Shown: positions 1-12,621 of the stretch, one piece after another
Numbering within the stretch: position 1 is the first letter of the stretch
How the letters are laid out: each line of letters begins with the position of its first letter
NCBI GenBank assembly: GCA_946699065.1
Contig: CAMPDV010000013.1
Location: 1,116,001 to 1,180,000, forward strand
Direction: 5' to 3'
DNA: 64,000 bases
Origin: Loxodes magnus
Lineage: Eukaryota; Ciliophora; Karyorelictea; Loxodida; Loxodidae
Notes under the pieces: generated by a model
Databases searched by the model: none
Told to the model about the DNA's origin: nothing
The model's input: the letters and a program-made list of their open reading frames with translations, nothing else
Made by a program: the position numbers and the translations under genes

Positions 1-3000
1 GTATATTCTCTAAATTCTTAAGTTAATATGACAAAATGTACATGTTCATTATAGAAAGCCTTATAGGGTTCTTGCTTAGCTATAATAAATGATAAGCTTT
101 ATTATTCTTACTTAATCAAAGATAATACTTTTGAAAATTGCATAGCTACTTAGCATGGAGGTGTAGGTTATATCTAAAATGCAAATGTTACGTTTCATTC
201 AAATTTGTTCTCAAATAATATAGTTGCAGGTGAAGGAACGCTGATATCAAAGGGAGGAGCTCTAAGACTTGTATGTGACAATTAGCAAGTTTGTAATTAT
301 ACCATTTATTGGAGCAAATTTATTAATAATAGAATAACTAATAAGATAAGCGAAGGAGGAGCCATTTCATTTTAGGGCACTTTAGTACATTTAATACCTG
401 ATATATGAAGTTAAGAAATTTGCCCCTTATTCATTAATAATTTGGCATATTATGGAAATAATTTCGCTTCATTTGCATAAAAACTTAGCAACTAATCAGT
501 TAATGATGTTTTGGAGCATTGCAATTTAAATAATACAGAAAGATAATTAAGTAACATATTGCCTGGATTTTCTATTCCTGAAAGTATTTTATATATCACT
601 GATATATTTGGACAAACTGTAAAAACTGATAACTTTTCAACAATCTCCATTTTCTCCGAAGAAGCTGAACTAGCAGGAAAAACTAGAATATCAGCAGAGT
701 TAGGAGTTTTCGAACTGAAAGACATTATAATAAAAGCAAAGCCTGGAGTAAAAGTAAATATATAGATGGAAACAAATGCAATAGACAAATATAACTTATT
801 ATTTGATAACTAATTTAGCAATCAAATTTAATCTGTAGTAGATATTGAAAACTGCATTTAAGGATAAATTCTGATAGATTAAAAACAGTGCCAAAACTGC
901 CTTTACGGATAGTATTCTTTGAATTTAACTGATAAATTATGTAAAGAATGTATTGATGGAGGAAAATGTCCAGGAAGTGATTTGATTTATCCAATAAAAG
1001 GACGCTGAAGAGAAAATTTTACAGCTGAAATAATTCATGAATGCCCAAATAAAAACGCTTGCTTAGGAACAAAATTAAATTAAAGCTTTATAACAGAATA
1101 CCTTAAGACTTCAGAATCAAAGCATAGACAATAAATGTAAAATTAAATAAATTGAAAAGGAGATTGTAGAAAAGGTCATCGTGGAGTTATGTGCGATGTT
1201 TGCACAGAAGGATGAAAAAAAGATGGACTGAATATGTGCTAAAAGTGTCTAAGCCAAAATTTAACACTAATTTTAGCCTCAATTATTATTTTTCTCTTCG
1301 CAGCTTTTATCATTTATGTTGTAAGATAAACTTTGAAATCAGCTTACGATTAAGAATCTTATTACGGAGTTTACTTCAAAATATTTACCAACTATATGCA
1401 ATTCTCTATTTTAATTCAAAATTTCAAATTCAGCTGGCCAGATATTTTCGGCGACCTTTTCCAAATTAATGTTTAGTATTTTGCAGCAACAGCATCAATG
1501 TTTACAGTAGACTGTATTGTTTAGGAAAGCAATAAGAAATATTATAGCAAAGTGGTAGGTAACATGTCTGTACCTTTTATCATTTTATTTGTTACTTTTA
1601 TAACTCTCCTTATTTGATCTCTTAAAAATAAGAAGGCATTCAATAAGTCAGTCTTCATTACAGTAATGAGCGTAGCTTTTTTCTAAATCTATACTAATCT
1701 CATTTTAATTATTTTCAGTGCATTCAGTTGTTACAACATCTCAGCTGACTTTTAAGTTCTTAATGCATATACAGATATAGTATGCTGGAAAGGAGAACAT
1801 CGCTAATTTGTGCTTATTTTTGCAATGCCTGGACTTGTTTTGTACGGAATTTTGGTTCCCTTTATAGTAGTCTTACATCTTTATAGGAATAGAGAAAAGA
1901 TAAAGTCTATATTAATAAAATCGTAGTTTGGATTTCTGACAATAGGATATAAAGAGTAGTTCTATTTCTGAGAGTTTGTTAAGATGTATGAAAAGTTTGC
2001 AATAACCTCTATCTTTATATTCTTATAAAAGACTACTATTGTTTTCTAGTTCTGGTGCTTAATTATGGTACTAATTGTTTGTATAGGTCTTTAAGTTAAA
2101 TACAAGCCTTTTATAAAAGCTGAACTTAATAAATTAGAGCTTATCTATCTAGTACTATCAGCTTTTATACTATACTTAGGCATTTATTTTGATTCAGGTT
2201 AGCGCTATCTCATTGTAGACTTAATTGCCTTTATTTTGCTTATTGTAATAAACGGATATTTCATCATAACCTGGTTACATTATTTAACCATTGAATTTGG
2301 CTACAATGTAATTTTCGACTCTATGAAGTTCTATTTCCGATTATGCTGCTTCAAGAAATTCGTAAAATTAAATGAATTAGTAATTAAATGAGAAAAGCAA
2401 GACTAAGATATTTAAGATAACTAAGAAAAGGAATCTAAACTTTTAAAGATAAAGAAGAAACTTTCTTCTATGTTCCTCAAAAGGAAAGTAAGTCAGGAAC
2501 CTATCTAAGAAAGTGACGGATATGACCTATAAATATAAAACAAGCACAGCAAGAAACTATATGAAGTATTTAAGAAAAAGCAAATGGTTAATCTAGTAAA
2601 GCAGATAGAATGATTGCTAGTATACGATGCGAGCTTAATTGATCTTTATTACTGAAACACATAAAATTTATTCTTAACATAGTAAGAATATTGAAACAAT
2701 AGAATTAAAAATTTTAATAGAAACTATAAACAAACTAAAAGGAATTAAAATTACCAACTCAAACAAGAATACAAGCAAATATCTTCTAAAATCATTGGGA
2801 AAACATAAGTAAGCGATTACTAATTTACACTGCAAATGGAAGAAAATTAAAAGCAAGCTGATGAGACAATGATTGTAGAAGATATTACAAATAAAACAAG
2901 CACAGAAATCACTTTTTCAAATAAATTTGATTAATCTTAACATAAACTTGATCCATAAATTGTCAGTCACGAATAAATAGCAAATCAACTTACTAATCTG

Positions 3001-3321
3001 AAAAAGGGAATGAAAATGGACAGTAAAAATTATCAAGCTTAATTTCCAAATGCCTAATGAGCATTTGAAGATCCTCAACAAGAAAAGAACTTTAATTAAA
3101 ATATTGAAATTGAAGAATTTATCTTAAATGACTCAGATAAATCAGATGACTAGGAAGAAGTAAAATAATAAGAGTGGGAAGAAAAAAGATAAATGAGAAG
3201 TAAAAAAAATAAGACAAAGAAAGAAGAAAAGGAAGATGAAAACTCAAAATAAAAGAAGAAAGAACGGAAGAAAGACAAGAAGAATGCGAAAAAGAATGAA
3301 AATAAGGATCTAGATAGCTGA
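1..3321 (+). CDS. Beta-helix / Cys-rich multi-pass membrane protein (5' end off window)
   Basis: One frame is open from base 1 to TGA 3319-3321 (about 1,106 residues), with TAA/TAG read as Gln and TGA as Trp. The N-terminal part has glycine-rich repeats (SKGGALRL, SEGGAISFQGT) typical of parallel beta-helix, Pmp-like surface proteins. A Cys-rich stretch follows (CQNCLYGQY, LCKECIDGGKCPG, CDVCTEGW). About seven hydrophobic segments lie between nt 1258 and 2300, and the tail is a long, Lys/Glu-rich, presumably cytosolic region. This architecture is common among large ciliate surface proteins of unknown function. In-frame TGA encodes Trp, e.g. LLIWSLKN near 1617. The true start lies left of the window. 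It converges with the receptor kinase. The specific function is unknown; the architecture call is fairly secure. Confidence 0.85.
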
Positions 3322-4309
3322 TTAAAACTTACTCTATATTAAAAATTAAAATTTATATGTTCTTAACTAATTTCTCTTTCCTTTTGTTTCATTAAATGAA
3401 ACACTTTAAACTCTTTCATTCCAAATTTATTTTCATCCTAAATAAGAAGCTTTAGTTTTACATAAGCCAAAATGATATCTAAAAGATATGATAGAATGCT
3501 AAATCTTAAGTGTAAATGCTAAAAGTCTATTTAAGTATTTTTTAATTTGGAATGACTGTAATTATTAAATTTAATAGGCATATGATTAAGAAGCAATGTA
3601 TCAAGTCAACTATACGAATTAATTTAATTTAGAATCTTTCTTGCCTTTTAGTGATGTAATAAACTTATCAAATATATGACTTTTATTAAAGAACTTTGGA
3701 AGATATCAATAATCTTATGAATTATAATTAAAATACATTAGATAGTAAAGTATTAAAATATGCAAACTGCTAATTATTTTGATTACCATATAGATAAAGA
3801 TAGTACCTTTAGTATTAATAACTATAATAGCTATATAGTCTCATAGACTAGAAATAATAATGATGGACTATTACTTCTAATTATCTAAATTACTATTTTC
3901 ATCCTTTAGAATTTATACATTTACAATTAATTATTTTGTAAGAGCTTCTTAAATATCAAACATATGGTTGAAAAAATATCTATTTAGTTATTTATTTAAA
4001 ATACTTAGTAAGTCAACTTTTAGAATCTAGCAATCTAATAGCTAATTTTTAAGATATTTACAAAATAAAATAGAAATATACATTCTTTATAGAGCTTAGG
4101 TAGATTACTTATAATCCTTCACTTTTGGTTAATAAATAAATAATTAAATTAAGTTTTTAAGTGCTTTTTGTCATAAAAAAGTCATTCGAAATATTAAAAG
4201 CAGCATTTATTTTCTAAGACTGATTCAGTTCTTCTAAAGTTATTAGTTTTAAGCTGGATATAGTGTTAGGAATTTAAAGTTAGGTTATCTTTCTCTAACT
4301 CTAAATGAA
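3322..4309. other. Spacer between convergent genes
   Basis: Very AT-rich DNA with no recognisable gene on either strand. If the receptor kinase ended at its first in-frame TGA (complement 4013-4015) instead of the TAA at 4310, about 300 bases of this spacer would be coding. The hydrophobic, low-complexity translation argues against that. Confidence 0.6.
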
Positions 4310-7300
4310 TTAGTAGATTGAAGATTGTTTGTATATATTTTGCAATTCTTCACTATCTATTAACGAACTTGGCTCTAGACGCATAATTATTTTCAGTTTT
4401 TCTAATACTTAGTCAATGTTTATTCTTTTTTTTGGGTCAGTCTTAAGGCAACCTTTTATGAGCTATAAAAGCTCACCTTTAATGGCTTGACATATCTAAG
4501 GTTTTTTATATTATACAAGAAATTTTATTACCTCAAATGGATCTTTTCCTTATCATGGTCTTTACAAACTGATTAATTCATTAATAATGCAACCAAAAGC
4601 TCAGATATCCACTCCAGTGTCAATTCCTTCACTTGAAAACACCTCTGGAGCCATATAATAGCAAGTTCCTGTAGTTTGACTTTTAAAAGATGTGTTCCTT
4701 TTTTTCTCATTGAGAAACCTACTAGTTCCAAAGTCAGTTAATTTAACGTTTAGTTTCTTATCAAGCAAAATATTTTCAGGCTTTAGATCTCTATGAATTA
4801 TTTATCTCGAATGGGAATGTAAACACTAAATTCCCTTTGCTATTTAATAAACAATTTGCAGTCTCTAGTTCAACGTTATCGAAATTCCATACTCGCTTTA
4901 ATGAATCAGTTTATCAAGCGAATAGTCCATAAATTCAGTAACAGTACAGAAAGGATGCTGAGTTTCTAGACTTATTCCAAAGAGATTGCAAAACCTATTT
5001 GACTTAAGTTCAAGGATAATAATAAGCTCTTTTAGAAAATTCTAAAGCTGCTCTAAGTCTTATATTCCTACATTTGCTATTTTAATTGCCACTTTATTAT
5101 TATTTATTCTTCCTTCATATACAGTTCCAAATCCTCCTTACCCTACTTTTCTTATCAGTGACTTCTATATTTTATCATAGGTTAAGATTTATACTTAGGA
5201 GTTCTTTAAATCTTCCAAAATTTGAAGATAAATCTCGCTAACCTCCTTAAGGTCTATAATTTTGTATAGTTTTAAGAGTTTATTTCTTTTAATCTGCTTT
5301 CGTCTATATAAATAGCATTGAAGTAAAATGAAACTTAAAGTTACGAAAACTATTATTATGGTTATAATGAACCACAGATTCTCTAATTTGGTATCTCTAC
5401 TTTCTATAATTTCTTAATACATTTCCATCTTTTTCTTAGCTTCCCAATATTCAGGAAAATAAACTTGCTAAGTGCAATTGTTACTGTTATAGAGTTAAGG
5501 CCAATTGTAAAATGTAATATTCAGATATTTTAGTTTTCAAATGTTGTATAAGTCTGTGTAATTAAAAGGCTTAATGAAATTCTACTCTCAGCATTGAGGA
5601 TTTAATCGATTATTTGAATGACATATTCCTTAGTCTTTTTTGTAGACTCTTTTAAACTGCTAAATGAAAGCAAGAGCTGCTTCGGAACCACTGGATGCAG
5701 TACAATAAGCTTCATCTTTGATAGGAGACTTAGAGCATATACATTATAAAATCTTTATCTTCTTTTCATCATTTTTAGACAAACAATCTAAATCACTTTT
5801 ACACTACCTGTTCTACTATTCATAAGCACTTTCACAAAGAGCATAGCTTTGGTTTTAGCGAAAGCAAGTAAAGGATTTGCAAGCATAGTCGAGATTATCT
5901 TCTATGCAATGAGAGTCTATTTATACTCCATTTTCTAGAGTAAAGTATTCAACACATTGGTGATTTCTGCAAACTTTGAAATTGACACACTAGAAATCAT
6001 TATAGCACTAGCTGCTATCATTATCAATTTAATCCTTACATTTATATTTATTTTATTCATCTTTAATGCATGCCAATCCTATATCACATCTTTAATCATC
6101 GTTACCACTACAGCTCTAACCATACGAAAGACCCTAACATATTCCATTTTCACAAGTCAAGTCAGCAATGCACTATAGCGAATCACTACATTTATAACCA
6201 GGAAAGAAAGAAATATCCTTATCTTTTCTTATTTAGCAAGTTGAATTAGATTCAAAAGTCTAAGGACAGTAAGTGCTTTATTAAGAAATTTCATTGCAGG
6301 GCAAGATTTCATATGTTTTATTGCTATTTCAGTAAGTTATACACTAATTAAGGAGAAAATCATCTTCATCTCCACATTCATAGGCTGAACACTGTGACTT
6401 ATTCTGGGTAAGCAAGGCATAAATGTTAGCTGAGTAATAATAATCGTAGAATTTAGTTTGCAAAATACAGGAATCTTGGATTTATATCTAAATAAGGAAA
6501 TTACCTCTGGATAATTAGCATATTCGTATTGGGCAATAAAGTAATTAAATATATCATCCAAATAAGCTGTCTCTTTAATATTAAAAAAGTAGCAAAAGGG
6601 CATAAGTCTTGTATAAGTATGACATATTTCTTAGCTAATGTTTATTATTTTCTTAGTAGCTTCAATATATTTAAGCGCTTGCTGAGAACCAGTATAATTC
6701 GCACAGAAAGCTTTTCCTTCTAAATTGCATAAGCATTAGCTTTGATATTCTATTCCTCATTGGTTCGTTACTTTACAGTCTTGGTCATATGCACATATTC
6801 TATCATCATAGTAGTAAGGAGGAATGCATCTTGCAGTTTAGTTATCAAGTTACTGGCATGTAAAAGATTCACAAGCTAGGTTACAATTTGTAAATTTGCA
6901 TAGAAGTTAGCTTATCTATTAAAAGCAAGTTCCTTTTCAAGTAAAACCATCGGAAAGAGAGAACATTTAAGTGCAAACACCACTAATACATACTGCTGAG
7001 TTTATACACTAATAATCGTTACTACATCCTTCTTCCGCATTTTTTAATTATTTAAGGCAGAAGTTGCTAATGCATGCTAGTCCTATATTGCATTCCGCAG
7101 AGCTTTAACATGATTCTCCAATTTTTTTACCAACACACTATGATTGATCACATTTCTAACTTAGGCAATCTGAATTATGTAAGCAGTAACTTCCTGGAAT
7201 AAAGTAAATATTATTATTAAATGAATTTTAAAAGCAATGGTTAGTATTATATTCTTATTATAAATTACACTAAGTAGATGTTGGACATTGCTAGTATACT

Positions 7301-9417
7301 CATAAGTCTTATTCTTCATAATATTAGGCACATTCATATTACGCTAATGATGTGTTTAAAGTCTCTGCACAGCTATAATAAGAGCAATTTAAATCAGGAA
7401 AATACTTCATTTAATACCCTTATTGAGCGTTTCAATAATCTTTAAAATATTATTCTTAGACACAATATTCAGCAAATCCAGGTTCTAGTGCAGGAAAATA
7501 TTCCCATCTATATTTGTTTATATTAAAATCTGCTAAAATTTCTAAATGTTGATGCATACAGAATTCTCAGCATTTTACATCTCTTCTTGCAAAGCTATGA
7601 CATTTGCCTTAATCCATTTTTGATATAGTTTTTAAGCTTTTTATATAAGCTAATGTAACAGCATCTCCTGTTTGAGCAGAGCAATATTTGAAGCCTTTGC
7701 TAAAATCACATCTAAGCTATGAAAATATCTGATAGTTCTAAGAGTTAAAATTTCTACAGAATCATTTATTATCTGTCTTAATGAAATTCTCTTTAGATCT
7801 AAAATTGTATGAACAGACTAGGGCAGAGTTAAGAGGATTATCGGGTTAACACGTGAAAGATTCACAAGCATATTCTTCCTTAGAGGTAGTGTTACAAGGA
7901 CTATTAAGCTTGTCTCCTATTCTAACAGAAAATAATTAAATACATTTATTTGCTCTACAGATAGCTGAATTTACACACTAGTAATCATTCTCACAGTTTC
8001 TTTAGTCTTTTTCTGTCAAAATTTACTCTTAACATTTATACCCTTCAAGAGATTTAATACAAGCTAAGCCAACTTCGCAGGAAGAATCACTTTAATTTTA
8101 GCATATTTCTCCTTTATTTTTTCCAACGCATCTGAAGTAATGGCATTAATTACTAAAGCAATCTGAATCTTTTCTGCAGAAAATTCCTGGATAATTTTTT
8201 CCAATATCCTGATAATCGATCTACGTGCAAGTAATGTTTGAAAATGAATTATTAGATGGGCATTAATAATCCTTAGAGCATTTATTAATAGTGACTTTGT
8301 TTTCCTACACTAAAATACAATCCTTATAAACGTTCAACGAGCATTCAAATTTGAAGCATTCTTTCGCTGTTTATTAAAGATAGTTCTTAGCTTTTCAGAA
8401 ATTAAAGGTATTAGAAGTTGGTTAATCTATAACATAAAATACGCTAGAACTTATATAACTTTCATTAATTCCATAGTTGAAAAGAGGGAGTCAGTTATAT
8501 AGCATAGTACCGCTTAAAGTAGTTAATGTGATATCATCAAGTCACAATTCAGCACATTCAAAACTGAAACGGAATGTAGACAAGCATTTTCCATTTGTCT
8601 GATTGATATAAGGAATAATAAAATTAATAAAGTCATTTCTTAAGTCATTAGCGAATTAAGAAGACATTTATACTTGGCAGTATTTATTTGTCGTATTTGA
8701 TATTGAGCAGTTACATTAAGCGAAGTCTCCTGATTCTAATTAGCATTATGAATCACTTTTACATTCTTAAGGCACTTAATATTTCATCTTTGGTGATTCC
8801 TAGCATGTCTTTATTTTATCTCCTGCACAGTACATACTTTTACAAGCTAACGAAAACTCTTCATAAAAGTATATCCTATTAAGACTATAATTAATGTTAC
8901 AAAGCTGAATTTCAATGTATTATGCATATTCTTAAATACAAGAAGCACCATTTTCTAGGGAGAACAAATTTACACAGCTGTTTCCATCGCATACCAAATC
9001 ATTATTACATTCGTTAGATCATTAGCACTTTCCTCCTAAAGGTTTTTAAGGGAGACACCTAGTTTTATTATTGCAAAAGTATCCAATATCACACTAGAAG
9101 TAATGCTAGCATTATTCTTTATTTATCCCTTTGCATATATTATTTTCACATTACTAAAACTGGCACTCTGAATTTCCTTTACATCTAAATCCAGGAGCGT
9201 ATTACGCAAAACTACAAAAACTTTGGTATCTACTAGTGTACATAGGACAAAAGTAATAATTAGGATTTACGCATTCATTTACATAAATAATGCTAGATTA
9301 GATATCGCAGTCTATGCATAAATAGTCTTCTTTAATAGTCTGTGATTCTTTGAATGCTCAGCATTAGCCATTAGATCTTTATAGATATAAGCAGAGAACA
9401 ATCAAAATAAAAGGCAT
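4310..9417 (-). CDS. Receptor-like protein kinase with Cys-rich ectodomain
   Basis: Model complement(join(4310..6487,6505..9417)), 1,696 residues. The start [19 protein letters not shown] is a signal peptide. The ectodomain runs to about residue 1337 and holds many disulfide-type modules ([33 protein letters not shown]) resembling Dickkopf/EB Cys modules. One TM helix lies at about 1339-1363. A kinase domain follows from about 1420, with [23 protein letters not shown] (Asp1538), DFG (Asp1556) and MAPEVF; all catalytic residues are present. The kinase looks TKL-like by eye. A 17-nt GTAA..TTTAG intron (complement 6488-6504) is required to keep frame. Gln codons are CAA up to ...YKQSSIY, then TAA..TAG..TAG follow, so I end it at TAA 4310-4312; the first in-frame TGA is at 4013. 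It probably transduces an unknown external signal by Ser/Thr or Tyr phosphorylation. Confidence 0.9.
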
Positions 9418-11495
9418 TGTATATTATAAAATAACTAAAGATAAAGGTATTAATTAATCTATATTAGTCTATTTATTTATCCACCAAATAAACAAATTAT
9501 ATTCAAAGGAAAAAGTATAAGTTTATGTATAGGAAGATTAATATTTACAGCAGTTGAAGATAGAAATTTAGTTATATATAAATCAACCTTATTACTTAAA
9601 TTTTCAAAAGTTAGAAAAAGTCAAGCAATAATTACCTGACTAAAAGCTCTATCAAGTAGAATAATATAGAAATTAAAAAATTTCTTTTTTCTTCTTTTCT
9701 ACACAATTTACTTTAATTCTCTTTCTAAGTTATTATATATAATTCTTTGCTATGATTAGCATTTCTTATTTGGCAAGACTTAGTTAATTTGTATTATAGA
9801 CATCTATAATACTTTCTAATTTATATCTTTAATAATTATAAAATCAAAAGGCTTCTTTATTTATTAGATTTTGCTATTTGCTAAATAAGCACAAGAAATA
9901 ATCTATAAAATCAAGTTTAGCTTTAATTTAAGGAAATTTTATATAGAAAATCAGTAATTAAATTAGTTTCAACTTTAGATATTTAAATTTAGATATCATT
10001 CTGAGCATTAAGTTTTATGATTTTCAATTACTTAGCTTTTATTCTCTAAGGAGGAGTAAATTGTATCTGAATACTTTTTTAAATTTAATATTTTTCACAT
10101 ACCTAAATCTTTACTAGCTTTCCTTATCACTAATAACTAAACTATTAAGATGCTAACTAAAAGTTCTAGTCTTAAGTTCCGTTACTTATTGATTAATGCT
10201 TTGAATATTTCTCAATACTTCTATTATTCTCCTTTCATAAATTATCAGCTTTACTATTATAAAAGTCTCTAATTAATAGCAATTTATTAGATTAATTTAT
10301 AAAATGATACCAAGCAGCGATACCAGCTTACTTAGTCTAGCTTCTTGTTACATCTTTTAATATTAACTAATTAAATTATCTATTATTTTCAAAGATATGC
10401 AATTATGAATTCCTCTTGGTATTAAAAGCAATAAGACAGGCTAATTATTATACTCTTCATAGTAACTAATAGCTTATTACATTGCTCTTAATTATTCTTG
10501 ACTAGAGTGTATTTATTATAGATATTAGCTTTATAAATAAATCTAAGCATTATAGTGATAATTAGAGTTAAGAAAGATATGCTTATATGCTTAATAGATG
10601 TATCTTATTAAGAGTTAGTTAGTTTATTCTTTTATGTATATCAGGGTTATTATATGTATATTGCTTGCCTGTTAAAGCTTTAAAATAGAATATATGTAGT
10701 TTTATTTAAAGATAGCTATAGAAATACTTATTAAGCTTTCCTATTTTTAAATGAGTATATAAGAATACAATTATATAATGCTTTCAATAAGAACTTTAAG
10801 TGAGCAATATATGCTTCCACCTTATAAAGAAGCAATCATATTAATTTATTTAAGAGAATAGCTTTAGAGTTTAACTAGCAGGGTAAGTTATGATATTAAT
10901 GAAATAAGCTTATAAAATAGTGATAGAAACTAATGGCTATATTAAACTCTCTTCTAGTTACTAAAATTACTTATGCAATGAACTAATAGTTTGATTTATA
11001 ATATTCCTTCTATATAATCTGCATAGCTATTTATTAATTGAGGTCTTAATAGTCTAATATTAGTTGCTAATATAAACTTTAGATTAGTAAGAGACTTAAG
11101 ATTGTATTGACTTAACTCATTAACGTATACATACCCTTACATTTAATTTAAACTATCAGCAACTTAACTTATTTAAAGCCATTAAGTAATTAGTTTAGTA
11201 TACTGAATGGAAGTTATTAGCATATAACTTACTTCATTTACTCTTTAGCTTAGTTTATTATTACCTATTTAACTAATCAAAGCTTTTTAAGGAAGGATAT
11301 TTTATGAAGTATATAACTCATTAAACTTCTTGCAAATATAGCAGAGGGAAAGGGTTTGCTTTAAGAGTAATAGAAGGTATTAATTAATCCTAGAGATATT
11401 GATATATTAGCAGAAAGCCATAAATTAAATAAAAAGAGCCTTAAAGTAAAGGAGAGGCTTAAATTTAATTATAGTAAGTTGAAGCTTTAATTCTT
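9418..11495. other. Long AT-rich spacer, no gene seen
   Basis: About 2.1 kb upstream of the receptor kinase and downstream of the next minus-strand gene. Neither strand shows a coding-like frame, a tRNA-like GC-rich fold or an obvious exact repeat. The kinase promoter should lie at its left end, but I see no recognisable element. Confidence 0.55.
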
Positions 11496-12323
11496 TCAAA
11501 GGTTAACATCTAGCTTTAAAATATGATTAAGATCAGCTTCATCAATAAACTATTGAATCTAGGATTTTTAACTTTTAAGTTAACTTTTCTTTTAGCTATC
11601 TTATTCCAGACTTTAATTCCTTCTAATAAGTTTTTTCAAATTTAGCTAATGCATAGTCAAGTAGGCTTAATTGGCTTTTTGATTGTCTAGGTTCTTTTAT
11701 TTAGTGAATAAATTTTAGAAATATAATGAAGGCAAGACTTGCTTGCTTTTAACATTTTGCCAATTTTCTAGGTGTTAATTAAAGTTAATTTTTTCATAGT
11801 CTATATTTTCTATTTGCAATTAGTCCATAACGCTCTTCACTTTCTAGTATCTACGACTTTGTCTAAAATGCATGTTATACTTTATTTGCAGGTTATTTTA
11901 TAGAGCAAACAGATTCTTTAGGTGCTTATTTCTTTTAGCTAGAAGTTATTTTGCCTGCTTATCTGATTATTTAAGGAAATTTCCATATTTAAGGTTCTTG
12001 AAGTCAAAATCGAAACTATTTTACCTTGACTTATTTCTACAGGAAGAGTTACTTGAGTACATTCTACTATGTTTGAATTGATCCTTGCTTTAGCGAGGAT
12101 TTCATTCTTTATTTAATAAGTACTAATTCAAAGTAAACTAAGGAATTGACTATTTCTATTAGTAAGTATCAAACATCTATTATTGACTTAGCTATTAATT
12201 CTTAAATATCGAGTTGTTACTATTATTTCTAGTTAGTTCGTAAGGTTAAATTTAGAATTAGCTATTAGCACTGTAAGGAGCCTATAAAGAAAATCTGTTT
12301 TATCTGTTTTAAGCTAAGTCCAT
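11496..12323 (-). CDS. Unknown protein with Gln/Asn-rich N terminus
   Basis: Single exon, 275 residues, ATG complement(12321-12323), TGA complement(11496-11498). The first 70 residues are rich in Gln and Asn, nearly all Gln written TAA or TAG. The rest is basic and helical (SDKQAKQLLAKRNKHLKN, RRYQKVKSVMDQLQIENIDY) and could form short coiled coils. No signal peptide, TM helix or known domain is visible. An in-frame ATG 60 bases upstream is possible; I prefer the later one because it follows AAA, as most starts here do. It lies 298 bases downstream of the SHIPPO-like gene on the same strand. I do not recognise the family. Confidence 0.65.
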
Positions 12324-12621
12324 TTTAATTTAGATTAAAACTTAACTTTAGGATAAACTAATATATTGAGCTAACTAGTTCATTAAAAACCTGCTTGCAA
12401 GTCTACTCTAGTTAATCAGTAAGCTTATGATTGCTTACTGCTGTTAAGATTAAATCATTTAGTTGCTTTAATAAATGAAGGATATATAGGTTTATGATGA
12501 ACTTATACTTACGACTCTTATTTGTCTGATAAGAGTAGATGATTAAATTTACATTTAAATATAAGTGCTTAGAGTTACCTCTCCATTTAAATTCTGAAAA
12601 TGAAATAACTTAAAATAACGT

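Noticed and set aside
492-788. Minus-strand 98-residue frame
   Set aside because: Antisense shadow of the beta-helix membrane protein gene.
4013-4309. Extending the receptor kinase to its first in-frame TGA
   Set aside because: The extra ~99 residues are hydrophobic and low-complexity, and they follow a cluster of TAA/TAG codons. Kept as an alternative only.
6488-6504. Short frame interruptions as sequencing errors or pseudogene frameshifts
   Set aside because: Each interruption begins GT and ends AG, is 16-25 nt long, and its exact removal rejoins conserved motifs (CGHQFCESC in RNF113, HRDL-KPRN in the MAP kinase, the Myb linker).
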